From positions 77,531,320 to 77,595,319 of the forward strand of contig CM043702.1 in assembly GCA_023935145.1 (NCBI GenBank): a stretch of DNA of 64,000 nt, written 5' to 3'. Below the pieces are notes generated by a model. That model searched no databases, was not told the DNA's origin, and worked only from the letters and a program-made list of their open reading frames with translations. Shown in pieces: positions 10,913 to 21,469 of the stretch. Origin of the DNA: Bretschneidera sinensis (taxonomy: Eukaryota; Streptophyta; Magnoliopsida; Brassicales; Akaniaceae). A program made the position numbers and the translations under genes. Within the stretch, counting starts at the first letter, position 1. Every line of letters begins with the position of its first letter.

Positions 10913-11717
10913 ATCATGATACATTTGTACAACTCAATTTATAAAATTGTTACCAAAATTTGAGTGGCTCATTTTCGACCCTATTTAAATGATCTTATTT
11001 CACCCTTCTAAGCGAATTCCATCCATGGTAGGAAAAATACTGATAATATCATTATCATTCAATCTATACCATGCGGTATAAGACTAGTAGGGTTGGCCAA
11101 ATGGCCATTAAAATTGATCTTGAAAAGGTTTATGATAAAGTTACTAGACCTAAGAAGTTTGAGGGTCATGGTATTAGAAAAGCTCACTCTAAAAACATTG
11201 TTTGTCTCTAAGCTTAATTGGCAAATGTTAACGGATAACAAGAGCCTTTGGATAAGAGTTCTACGCAATATTAAATACTTTACCAATAGAAAGATTACTA
11301 GTAACAATCCAAATGCTAATACTTCTTTCACTTGGAGAAGTATGAAAAACACTTGGGAGGTTGCTAGTAAGGGGGTAAAATGGGTGATTAACAATGGCTC
11401 CAATATGTCCTTTTGGTTTGACACTTGGGTCACCTTTTGAGTCGTGATGAGGATAATCTTAAAGTCTTGGATTTAATGGATAAACTGGTTTGGAATTTGG
11501 AAAATTATCCTTTTGCTTCCCTGAAAAAATTAAGAACTTTACTACTATAACTCTTTGCTGACCTAATTCCTTGAAAAGAGGACTGTTTACTGTGGGTGAA
11601 TTGCCCTGATGGAAACTTTGCTACTAAATATACTTATCTTTTTATTAATCAATACCTTGTTGTGTCATCGCCACCTTTGGCCAAGGTTTGGACCTTGCAA
11701 TCAATCACCTAAGTGCA
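10913..11717 (+). pseudogene. LINE (L1-type) ORF2 relic, piece 2: reverse transcriptase and downstream
   Basis: Frame-shifted but ordered L1 motifs: AHFRP and NDLISPF with NSIHGRKNTDNIIII (10965-11065), then MAIKIDLEKVYDK (11091-11130), a core RT motif. After an internal deletion comes WQMLTDNKSLWIRVL (near 11220), TSFTWRSMKNTW (near 11325), VKWVINNGSNMSFWFDTWV (to 11432), and DCLLWVNCPDGNFATKY (near 11580), which is the start of the zf-RVT zinc domain. The YADD catalytic block is missing. It stops at 11717 where the next element inserted and resumes at 16106. Confidence 0.8.
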
Positions 11718-12112
11718 TGTTGATGCCGAAAATTTGCCTATCAGATCCCTGCGCACATGAAAAACACGTAAACTAGAAAGTCCCCTAAGGGTTGTGCCCT
11801 AGGGGGACTCTCTGATGCCCAAATCAGTCATGTGAAAGAATAATAGGAGAATAACAAACTGTAAAGTTATATATTTGTAAGAGTTGTTTGTTGTGAATTG
11901 TGAATGTGTACCTTTTATGGTTAGAGCCCCCTTATATAGTGTTTTGGAGTGTTATAATAGTACTGGGAGATCGGTGTGAAATTATGATTATGTTCCTTGC
12001 CATGTGTGGTGATTTAATTGGTTTATTTGTCTGAGTCACAAAATTATCCTTTTGCCGTTAAAGGTTGCCATATGTCGTAATATTATTGGAGAAGGAATTT
12101 TCCTCTATATCA
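11718..12112 (+). repeat. Left LTR of the coding-free element (395 bp)
   Basis: Shares blocks with 15862-16100: GGGGGACTCTC(T/C)GATG, TATATTTGTAAGAGTTGT, GGGAGATCGGTGT, AATTATGATTATG and the end GAATTTTCCTCTATATCA. TTATATAG near 11931 could be the TATA box. Confidence 0.8.
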
Positions 12113-12316
12113 AATGCCCCCCGCTTCCTTGAATGCATTAATGCAGTCGAGGAAGTACAGTATATTTGGACTGTTTTATTTCTGTGCCATGTAGTTCTAA
12201 CATCGTCTGGGTACCCGAGTACTAAGAAGGAGAGAAGCAGACACTTAAAGTTGTTTGAGTAGTTTAAGGGATAGTGCAAGACTATCTTTTGAATATCCCA
12301 TGCTTAAGGAAGACTA

Positions 12317-12400
12317 ATAGCTCGGTGCTACCTACTTAGGAAGGAATGCAAACTCCGAGAAGGCCTAATAGCTCAGTGCTGCCCCCTTTGAAGGGAGAGT
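12317..12400 (+). repeat. TAGCTCGG(T)GCTA hairpin modules at start of leader
   Basis: TAGCTCGGTGCTA near 12318 and TAGCTCAGTGCTG near 12367 are short inverted repeats. Clearer copies, GTAGCTCGGGGCTAC (13337-13351), GTAGGTCGGGGCTAC (near 13677) and GTAGCTCAGGGCTAC (near 13724), occur later in the same leader. Confidence 0.6.
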
Positions 12401-12535
12401 GATAAGTTTGTGGAGCTCAATCTTGAGCTAAGTTCCTCGAAGTGAGGTGAGTAATGAATCCAAGTGATTCAGACTTGAGTAGAGTGCATCGAAGTGAGGT
12501 ATGTAACGAGACTGAGTGATATAGACATAAGCATA

Positions 12536-13271
12536 TCAAGTCCGAGTTAATCAAATGTAAGTGGAGAGTATCTAGTCCGAGTTAATCGGATATAAGTGGA
12601 GAGAATAGTGAGTCCGAGTCCATCGGACATAAGTGGAGATTAGTGAGTCTGTGCTAATCAGGCATAAATGGAGAATAGTAAGTCCGAGTTAATCGGACGT
12701 AAGTGGAGAATAGCAAGTCGAAGTCCATCGGACGTAAGTGGAGAATAGCGTCCGAGCTAATCGAACATAAATTGAGAATAGCGAGTTCGAGCATAATCGG
12801 ACGTAAGTGGAGAATAGTGATTTTGAGTATAATCAGACGTAAGTGGAGAATAGCGAGTCCCAGCTAATCTGATATAAGTAGAGAATAACGATTCTGAGCT
12901 AATCGGATGTAAGTAAAGAATAACGAGTCCAAGTTAATCAAACGTAAGTGAAAAATAGTGAGTCCGAGCTAATCGGATGTAAGTGGAGAATAACAAGTCT
13001 GAGTTATTTGGACGTAAGTGGAGAATAGCGAGTCTGAGTCCATCAGAAGTAAGTGGAGAATAGCGAGTCCAAGCTAATCAAACGTAAGTGGAGAATAGTG
13101 ATTCCAAGTTAATTGGATGTAAGTGGAGAATAGCGAGTCCGAGCTAATCAGACAAAAATGGAGAATAACAAGTTCGACCTAATCGGACGTATATGGAGAA
13201 TAATGGAACCGAGTCTATCAGATGTAAGTGGAGAATAGCAAGTCCAAGCTAATCGGACTTTAATGGAGATA
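12536..13271 (+). repeat. 35-bp tandem array, about 21 units, each with an internal dyad
   Basis: Consensus unit: GCGAGTCCGAGCTAATCGGA then CGTAAGTGGAGAATA. GTCCGA and TCGGAC are perfect reverse complements separated by five bases, so a consensus unit can form a 6-bp stem. Units vary by a few substitutions and rare single-base indels. Non-coding, lying in the leader of the coding-free LTR element. Confidence 0.93.
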
Positions 13272-13357
13272 GATTTAAGGAGATTGATTTGGATCAAACT
13301 ACTTGGAGTCGATCAAGAAATTAGATTGAGGTTGAAGTAGCTCGGGGCTACCTCTTC

Positions 13358-13662
13358 GGAGCTGATGGAGAAACAAAGCTGATGGAGAAACAAGGCTGGT
13401 GGAGAAATGAGGTTGGTAGAGGAATGAGGTTGATGGAGAAACGAAGCTGATGGAGAAACGAAATTGATAGAGAAACGAAGCTGAATGAGAAACAAAGCTG
13501 ATGGAGAAACGAGGCTGATAAGAAACGAAACTGATGAGAAAACGAAACTGATGGAGAAACGAAACTAGTGGAGAAACAAAGCTAGTATAGAAAGAAAGCT
13601 AGTGGAGAAAACAAGCCGGTGGAGAAACCGAGTTGGTGGAGAAACCGAGCTGGTGGAGAAAT
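13358..13662 (+). repeat. 17-bp tandem array, about 17 units
   Basis: Unit GAAGCTGATGGAGAAAC with variants GAGGTTGGTAGAGGAAT, AAAGCTAGTATAGAAAG and CGAGTTGGTGGAGAAAC. It is flanked on both sides by the GTAGCTCGGGGCTAC hairpin module. Purine-rich on this strand. Confidence 0.9.
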
Positions 13663-14289
13663 TGATCTAATGCCGAAGTAGGTCGGGGCTACCTCATCAA
13701 AGCTGATGAAGAAAATGAGCTGAGGGCAAAGTAGCTCAGGGCTACCTCCCCGGAGCTGATTTAGAAACTGAGTTGGAGGAGAAACAAAGCTGATGGAGAA
13801 ATGAAGTTGGTAGAGAAACCGTGTTGGATGAACTGAGGTGTTTGAGTATTTTGGAATTTGTATCTTGTGTTGTGGAGTGCTTCTATTTGTTTGAGTTTAG
13901 GGTGTGTTAGAGGCCCTTTGATGAAGAAATAATAGTATTTTCTTTGACTGTTTGTATGAAACTTACCTGAGGAAGTTGAATTTAAAAATTTGGAGGTCGG
14001 TTTTGGAAAGAGGAGGCTGAAAAACCTTAGGAATCGGTTTGTCCAAGTCTAAAATTGAGCTTGAGTTTGTTGAACCAACTGGTAAAAAATAAGTTCAAAT
14101 TGAGGGTTTGTGAAAACACTTATCTGTGCAAGAGGAATTTTTGAATTTTGAGCTCGGATTTGAAACGAGCACATCATAAAACCTTAGGAATCAGTCCTGC
14201 TGGATCTTAAACCGAGTTAAAATAACAAAATCGGATGGCTAAAGTGGTGGACTGATTGGTCAAACCTAGTTGAACCAGTCAGTTTGTGT

Positions 14290-14465
14290 TTCGAGGTTAA
14301 TATGTAATTTCTAAAATGTTTAAGGACCAAAATGAAATTTCTAGATAGCATAGGGATTACAATCAAATTTCTAAAAATTTAAGGTACTAAATTACTATTT
14401 TTAAAAGTTAGAGGGACCAGAATGCAATTTTCAAAAATGTTTAGAGATTGAAATGAAATTTTCTA
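14290..14465 (+). repeat. Degenerate repeat of GGACCAAAATG-AATTT units
   Basis: Four to five copies at roughly 35-bp spacing of a unit like AGGGACCA(A/G)AATG(A/C)AATTT followed by CTAAAAATTT. Similar repeats occur in untranslated parts of many plant LTR elements. Confidence 0.65.
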
Positions 14466-15229
14466 TGCTTAGGTGATGTGACACCAAAGTGATGATGACA
14501 TAGCGTTGATTAACCATTCAGATGCTGACATGTGGTGGAATCGCATCATCATTTTAGATGTGTTAAAAATTTGAGTGTGCAATGGGATTGTGGCACATGA
14601 GCGAAGTAAATTTCCAATTGATAAAGTGCAAATTTAGGGTCCAAATTTTTTGGGCATGTGGCATGACTGATTTTTGAAAAGATAAGAGCTTTTTGAATGC
14701 CCAATAAAATACTAGCATGATAAAAAGATAAAAAGCAATATGGCTGTAAAAAATAATTTTGTTGTCTAACAAGAGATGAAAATGTGACAGATGTATATTC
14801 TTAAAAATAATAGTAATTTGAATATTAAATCAATTTTTTTTCATTAACATTTAACACGTGGTAAACAATCTTCAATAGATGAGTGAAAATTTACTTATCG
14901 AATAAAGAATTTACATGTGGCAATGGTACATTTTAAAAGGAAAAAGAAGGAATCCGTATATGAGAAATTGGACCAAGTTGGTTGTATCACAAAGGTTAAG
15001 GCTCTTCTAAGAGTACAAATTTCCACGTTTAACACCTGGCAGGGGTAAAGTTTTAAATTTCAAATGGCAATCTAATGATGATGTGGCGGTAGCATCGATA
15101 AATAGCATGATATCTCATTGGTGTTTTGACATAGTGGCAATGATATCTGAAGAAGATGAAAAATAGTGTCACTATGACAAGGGTAATTGTTTGTTTTCTT
15201 GAAATTGATGGGATTAACTGGCATGACAT

Positions 15230-15790
15230 TTTTCTGTCGCCGTTGCGATTCGGTTTTTTCCAGCCGTTGGAGAACTGAATTGCCATGAAACTTTGTCACG
15301 GAGGTTGTCCAGTCAGCTTGTGGTGGTGGTGGTGGTTTTTTATGGTCGGATTCTCATAGTCCAATCACCATGAAACTCTGCAGACATATAAATAGAAGAC
15401 TGAAGAATCTGTTTGTATGGACTGATCTTAATTTTGATGGTCGGATTTTAAAAGATAAGACAATCAAAATTATGTTTTCTCAGATAATTTTAACGACTTC
15501 AATGGATAACTTTTTGAAGTCCGATCATCGTGAAACTTTGAAAGCATGTCGATCAAAGGTCGAAGAAATTTTTTTTGTGGGTTGATTTGAATTTTGATGG
15601 TTGGATTTTGGCAGATCTTATGGTCAAAATTTTGTTTTCTCGGTGAATTTTAACGGTTTCGATGGAGGGTTTTCTGACGTTCGATCGCCGTAACACTTTT
15701 AGGGTGGTAGATGCAGAGGTGGTGAACGCAGTGGTGTACTCCGACTAGATCGTTGATGGTTCGATTTTTATAGATCTGACAGTAAAGATT
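15230..15790 (+). repeat. About 165-bp tandem repeat, about 3 units
   Basis: Blocks TGATGGTCGGATTTT, (G/C)AAAATT(A/T)TGTTTTCTC, AATTTTAACG(A/G)(C/T)TTC and GTCCGATCA(T/C)CGTGAAACTTT recur in the same order near 15300-15430, 15435-15540 and 15590-15700. It lies just upstream of the right LTR. Includes an ATAAATAGAAG motif near 15391. Confidence 0.7.
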
Positions 15791-15861
15791 TTGTGTTTGG
15801 TGATATTTTGGTGATCCATAGGGATATTTTTAGATCTAACGAGATCTTGTGTTTTTTGTAA

Positions 15862-16100
15862 GTGTGGATCAGTGACTTTAAACTGGAAGGTCCCGGGGGT
15901 TGTTCCAAGGGGGACTCTCCGATGTCCAAGTCAATTATATAAATCCGTATATTTGTAAGAGTTGTCTGCTGGGAGATCGGTGTCAAATTATGATTATGCC
16001 CCTTACCACGTGTGATGATTTAATTAGTTTTTTTGTATGAGTCAAGAAATTATCCTCACTTGTCATAATATTATTGGGGAGAGAATTTTCCTCTATATCA
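15862..16100 (+). repeat. Right LTR of the coding-free element (5'-truncated or diverged)
   Basis: Matches the 3' two thirds of the left LTR and ends in CTCTATATCA at the target duplication. The first ~130 bp of the left LTR has no clear match here, and a block (TTTATGGTTAGAGCCCCC region) is deleted, so the pair is old or rearranged. Confidence 0.75.
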
Positions 16101-16105
16101 GTGCA

Positions 16106-16260
16106 ATCTTTCTATTGGTTAGTAGCACGCAAGCACATTCCTTCAAACTTGTTCCTTCACCACATTGGCATGATTGATTCCGACTTGAAGTACCGGATGC
16201 TCTACTTCCCCAGAAACTCATATCCACATCCTTCGGGATTGCTGAGTCATTAAAAACACT
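16106..16260 (+). pseudogene. LINE ORF2 relic, piece 3: zf-RVT end
   Basis: Reads QSFYWLVARKHIPSNLFLHH then IGMIDSDLKYRM and, one frameshift later, TSPETHIHILRDC, the classic C-terminal zinc-binding region of plant L1 ORF2. It is in register with piece 2, which proves one LINE was split by the 11718-16100 element. Confidence 0.82.
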
Positions 16261-16671
16261 TGGTAGTGTAGTTTATAACTTTATCTAAGTTGTCATTACG
16301 TTTTTTTTTTAAGCAATGATCAAACTTACCTTTAAATTTTATTCACTCACACAATAACTTTGGATAAAAGAGTTGTTGATTTCAATAATCTAAATCTAAA
16401 TCTCAACACACCCAAATAAATTTAACTTAAAACAATAATCATTCACTCGAAAGTTGGTTAAGTTATCATTGTAAAATTAATGATTATTGCAGCTTGGTTC
16501 ACGTGAGTTTTTCATTGGGGTTAGATGTTTCCGAATAAAAAATTACTGAGTCGGTTCTTTAAGGTAGAGTCCATTACAGTAGCCCGTTTTCATTGATTTG
16601 TTCAATTAAACTGCGGTGATAAATTATTGTTCCAATCTGCGGTTCAAACGTATTGATGACATGAAGCACAT
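16261..16671. other. Unassigned AT-rich spacer
   Basis: No coding signal or repeat recognised. The last five bases, GCACA (16667-16671), are the left target duplication of Athila-1. The same old sequence presumably resumes at 23051. Confidence 0.6.
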
Positions 16672-17989
16672 GATGAGAGCCATAAAATGCATCTTAATCG
16701 TACTTATTTGTTAGCACTTTAGGATTGATTTAGGTATTAATTGCATTTTTATTCGTTAATAACTCTAAAGTGGTATTCTTGCAACATTAACTTATTTCTT
16801 GCATTTTCAGGTATCTTGAGTTAAAAAAGATGGAAAAAGCATTTGGTGCTTGAAGCAAGATGATTTGATGCATACCAAAGTGGAGCCATGGCTGTGGAAA
16901 GATAAAACAAAGAAGATCTCTATAAATTAGGTCAAGGTGTGCACCCTGGATGGAGCTAGGGCGCACCCTTTAGAAAGAAGCCCAAAAGAAGCCTCAAAGA
17001 TCCAACAGGTCAAGGTGCACCTTGGATCATACTGAGGTGCACATTGAAGGGCTAAGGTGCACCCTGGATGAAGCTAAGGCGCACCTCACCGTACAAACAA
17101 GAAGCCTGACAAAAGCCAAGGTGCGGCGTGACTAAATCCAAGGTGTAGCGCGTGCACAGACCCTGTTCTCCGAGTTAGGCCCTAATTAGGTCTTTAATGA
17201 TTTGTTCAAATCCTAAAACACCCTTAGGACTTGTACACTATAAATAGACCACTTAGGGTTTGTAATTATTCATTCAAAAATAGATAGAAGGCCAGAAAAC
17301 TCAAGGAATGCTGCCACACTCTCCCCCATAGCCGACTAATCTCCAAGCAAGGCGAAGGGATGAATCCCTAGGTTTTGTTGTTCTTTAATTCCTTTATTCG
17401 TTCAGTTGTAATATGGATTTATCGTTAAACATTATTATGATTTACTTTTCAATTTAATTAGAAGATTTCCCCTTAATCCGGTGATTGCATCTTTCTCCCC
17501 CAGATAAGTCTAGTCATGCTCTTCTTATGTGATGTTGTTGAGGTGTGATTGAGTCCGGTAGATTTCTCTTATAGATTTGTCCATTACTGTAGTATTATCA
17601 TCATGATATATTATCGTTTCTTGATAATATATAAGTTAGGTCATGAGTGCTTGAAAGTAAAAAGTATTTCATAACAATTACATTAGGGTTTATATATGTG
17701 CTTAATTGAATATTTGCCGATTGCTTGTTTGGGTTGTGAAACATGCTATCGAGATAAAGACAACTGAATTGAGACTGGAATAAGGCAACAAACCTAAGGA
17801 GGATTCCCAGAACCTTGTTGCCTCCATTATATTATCTACACAATTTTTCACACAATACTTTATTCTCTCACTTGATCTTTATCGTCTGTGTTAAGGTTCA
17901 TACCTTCTCTTGTGGTTATCTTGTTTCCCTGTGGAATCGACACCCCAAAGCTGTACTATAACTACCGCGTTGCTCTTTGGGTGTAATCA
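16672..17989 (+). repeat. Athila-1 left LTR, inverted orientation (1318 bp)
   Basis: Starts TGATGAGAGCC and ends GTGTAATCA. It is the reverse complement counterpart of 21734-23050 with nearly equal length. It contains three to four GC-rich units (GGTGCACCCTGGATGAAGCT with AAGGCGCACC) at 16935-17100 and TATAAATAG at 17239. Confidence 0.92.
17239..17247 (+). promoter_or_regulatory. TATA box in Athila-1 left LTR
   Basis: TATAAATAG, directly downstream of the GC-rich repeat module, in the position where LTR transcription should begin. The mirrored copy is CTATTTATA near 22485. Confidence 0.65.
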
Positions 17990-17995
17990 AATTTT

Positions 17996-19640
17996 GACGA
18001 CCCCCAACTAGCTTATTGCTAGTCCCTAGCAATTCAAGCGAAAACAAGTGATGAATTCTACGGTGGGAATCAAAGTAAATGAAAAGCAATATTGGTGTTA
18101 ACTAAGAGTAATTCACATTTTGTCTCAAAAATTGCACATAACACACGGCACAAAGAATCATTAAATTTCACCCAAATCCAAAAGTAATCCAAACATCAAT
18201 CTTTAAATCGTTATTGACTCTTAGCATCTGTCTTACCACAATCCATTAATCTGAACACCCGGATGATTTTATGCACAACATTCATGAATACAAGTTTTGG
18301 CCTCTAAAAACATAACAAATTGTGTGACATCAATCACATAAACAAGCTCCATAGGCTTACTTTTCAAATCACTCTCCACTATTGTAGAAAAAATCACACT
18401 ACATTGGATCAATAGGTATTTACTAAGCTTGTAACGTTAGGCTAAGGTAAAGGTTACGAAAGAACGGGAAGGATTCAACAAATAAAAGAGCTTAATCTCT
18501 TAGTTCTGAACACAACTCTTTAAGCACTGGATAACCTTACTTCAATACCCAACTCTTCCAACCATTTTCCGAGCATTTCTTTCAACAAATCACTATTATT
18601 TTTTTATAAGAGCATATCTTCGATAAGTCACCACTTTTCCTTTCTTTTCTTCTTTCTTTGCCATCCTTCACTTCTTTTTTTCTTTTTTTTTTCTTTTCTA
18701 TTTTGGCATAAGACAATTCACCTCCTCTTTCATTCTTTTCTTTTCCACAACCCCCAACTTATCTTTTTTAATATACTTGGGTTATGGTTTTTCATATTTC
18801 CTATCTTTACTCCTCTTAAGTGCTTCTCAGCAAATGTGTACAACTAAGTTCTTTTAAAAGAAGGGTAAGGATAAAATATTTTTAGGTTTATAAGGGCAAG
18901 TAAATGGGCTATTGAAAGAAATAAGGCGCACTTCTTTTTCAAGAAAAGGCTCAAATAGGTGACTAGAGGTAAATATAGAAATGACAGGTTTAACAGGCTC
19001 AAACGGTCCAAAAATGGCCTATATCATATCCTAAGTAATGTGAATTCTAGGAATTCGCCTCAAGTGGTTATCAAGTAAGTTCTAGAGCTTGTAGAGACTG
19101 CAAAAATATTCACAAAATAATCACACATAAAACTTTTCTAAATGTTTAAGACTAATCATACTATCTTACCACACACTAGAGTCTATAACCAAATGAAGAT
19201 TGATGCTTAAATTAATTTCAAACCAAAGCAAGATTTAACTTCTTCTACATGCTATCTGCTATCTCAATTAAGCTCATATCATTGACATGTGAATTAACTC
19301 TAAGGCTAACACCAAGCATACTAGAAATAAACAAAAAGGAAAATGACACCAAGCAGTTCAATGGAAAAAGAAAAAAATGTATGGAAATAAAGAATATGGA
19401 AACAAAGAGATGCATTTCCTCCACCCCCAACTTAAAAATTGCATTGACCTCAATGTAAAAGAAAGAATAAAGGAGACTCCCCTTGTAGCCAAAGGTGCAC
19501 AGAAGCTGAAAATTGTGCTCCACCATTTGGACTACTTCGTATATTTTTCCTTGAAAAGGAAATACTAAGTTAATACTGGAAAACAGAAAAAAGAAAAAAA
19601 ATGCAAATAATAAACAAGAAAGAAAAACAATAATAGTAAA
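17996..19640 (-). other. Athila-1 untranslated 3' region
   Basis: About 1.6 kb between the last coding remnant and the polypurine tract, conserved in all four Athila copies here. It contains the hairpin CATTGAGGTCAATG (19442-19455) with a neighbouring G-tract (CCACCCCCAACTT on the plus strand, 19421-19433). A 149-codon frame at 19245-19694 is open but probably fortuitous. The plus-strand sequence GGACTAGCAATAAGCTAGTT-like lies beside the polypurine tract. Confidence 0.7.
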
Positions 19641-19644
19641 AGGA

Positions 19645-20040
19645 TATGCTGTGGGGTGCCTCCCATGAGCGCTAAGTTTTACATCTTCAGCCAAACGCTC
19701 TTATTCCATCCTAGAAAAACATAGGTTGAATGGACGCGCCACAGCTTCATTGCTAAATTTGGTGCTTGTATGTTTTTGAGAGGCCTCAAGGATGTCATCA
19801 GTAACACCCACAAATTCTGGCTCAATATATGCTCTTGTGAAGCCATGAGTGAGGGTGAACTCCAATGGATTAAGGTGCTGGACCTTTTCCATGAATGAGT
19901 CCATCATGTATGCTTGGTAGCTTTCGTCCACATCCTCTGATTTTTTCGTTATTGGGATGTGTAATAACTTACCACTTACTATCTTAATGGCATTCACCTC
20001 CTTCATATTCTGTTGCACCAGGTGCTGACCATGAGATGTG
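19645..20040 (-). pseudogene. Athila-1 remnant: gag-protease linker joined to post-protease segment
   Basis: Minus strand: KEVNAIKIVSGKLLHIP is the linker found after gag in Athila-4 (INAIVTRSGKSLHIP). It runs straight into EDVDESYQAYMMDSF, the segment after protease (Athila-4: EDEDENHQLYMIESL). The protease core, RT, RNase H and integrase are therefore deleted. It ends in LAEDVKLSAHGRHPT, also found at the equivalent place in Athila-3, which marks a shared downstream junction. Confidence 0.75.
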
Positions 20041-20297
20041 GACTGAGCTTGAGAAGGGAACGGACTGAGCTTGAGAAGGGAACTTACCTCGCTCAGTCAC
20101 ACTCAAGTAGCTCATTAACTTGGACACTTAGCTCTTTATCTCTTTACGTTCTTCAACAACCTGCACAATTAAATATTCTAGCCTCTGATTAGTCTCCCCT
20201 GTGCTTCAATAAAAGCATGTAAAGTGTCTTCTAAAGAACTCCAAGAAGGAACAGGTGCATGATATGGTTCAAGATTTGGTGCAGGGGGTTGTGCAAG

Positions 20298-21469
20298 CTA
20301 CTGGTTTTTAGATTTCCAGCTGAAATTGGGGTGATTTCGCCATCCCAGATTATAAATATCAGAGAAGGGTGTCAAAGGCTTCTTGTACATGCCTAAGGCA
20401 TTACATTGTTCCTTATACATCCCTCTCATCTCAGCAAATGTGGGACACTCTTGGGCAAGATGATCTACCCCTCCACGCATAAAACATGGTTCAAAAGACT
20501 TTGCATGATTAGCTATATGTGTTGGCTTTAAGCTCTTAGTTTTTAACACCTCTAGTTCCCTAGTGAGCATCTCGACCTTGGCCTTAAGGTTATCCTCTTC
20601 CCTAAGACGGTAAATTCCACCACCATTTGGGTTCCCTATAAGTCGTGACCTATTTGTGCTTTCAGTAACACTAGGTTCAGTCCAAGTGTGAGCTTTTTCA
20701 GCAAGCTCATTGAGGTACTCTACGGTCTCATCAGGATCTTTCTCAAAAAACTCACCATTACACATCATCTTTACGAATTGGCGCTCTCTATATGTAAGTC
20801 CCTCATAAAAATAGCTCACCAAGCGCCAACTCTCATACCCATGGTGAGGGCACATACTCAATAACTCCTTAAATCTCTCTTAAGACTGATATAAGGTCTC
20901 ACTATCCTTTTGTGCAAAGGTGGAGATTTGCCTTTTCAAAGTGTTGGTCTTATGTTGGGGAAAGTATTTGTTAAAGAAAGCCTGAGTCATCTTAGTCATG
21001 ACCCAATAGATCGTGGTCTTAGTGAGTATAGCCAACTATTGGCTCTATCCTTCAAAGCGAAAGGAAAGAACTTAAGCCTCACAATGTCATCAGTTTCATC
21101 TTGACTATGAAAAGTCGCGACTACTTCCTCAAACTCTCTAATGTGCACATATGAGTTTTCATTATCCAAGCCATTAAATGTAGGGAGTAATTGTATCATC
21201 CTTGTTTTAAACTCTAATTGGCGAGTATTGGCTGGAAACATAATGCAAGATGGTGTGGCTGTGCGTGTAGGGTGGAGGTAATCCTGAAGTGTCCTAGCAA
21301 CATTCTTATTATGGTTATCGGTCATGTTAACAAAATTCTCTAAATTCTCCCTTGGGGGTGCAATATGGTTTGATCTAGACGAGGTTTCACTAATGGACGT
21401 GGAAGGAAAGGGTAATTCTAATTCGGGTCCCTTAATGAATCTACCTCGCGAATCTCTCGGTCTAAGCAT
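20298..21469 (-). pseudogene. Athila-1 gag
   Basis: Starts at the ATG at 21469: MLRPRDSRGRFIKGPELELP, the usual Athila gag start. Core motifs are PSCIMFPAN, MIQLLPTFNGL, YVHIREFEEVVATF, LKFFPFALKDRANSWLYSL and CPHHGYESWRLVSYFYEGLT, followed by EEDNLKAKVEMLTRELE, possibly coiled. The zinc knuckle reads CFMRGGVDHLAQEC, with the second Cys replaced by Arg. Broken near 20995 (stop) and 20880. Closest in this window to the Athila-4 gag. Nucleocapsid-type structural protein in function. Confidence 0.88.

Larger units (their letters stand above)
11718..16100 (+). mobile_element. Coding-free LTR element (LARD-like) with tandem arrays
   Basis: Perfect 5-bp duplication GTGCA at 11713-11717 and 16101-16105. 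LTRs start TGTTGATGCC and end CTCTATATCA. The roughly 3.75 kb between them has no recognisable gag or pol, but holds a 35-bp array, a 17-bp array, a roughly 35-bp 'GGACCAAAATG' array and a roughly 165-bp array. It is non-autonomous and must have used proteins from another element. Its LTR ends and leader style resemble element C at 36849, which may belong to the same wider family (inference). Orientation is taken from the TATA-like TTATATAG at about 11931 and from element C. Confidence 0.82.

Noticed and set aside
11093..11440. Single 115-codon plus-strand ORF as a host gene
   Set aside because: Its translation is a frame-shifted piece of the LINE reverse transcriptase region, explained by the surrounding L1 motifs.
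13313..13495. Minus-strand 60-codon frame rich in Phe, Ser and His
   Set aside because: It is the reverse of the 17-bp purine-rich array and has repeat-driven composition.
12536..13662. Regular short repeats resembling a CRISPR array
   Set aside because: Units are contiguous and diverging with no unique spacers, in a plant LTR element flanked by GTGCA duplications; there are no cas genes.
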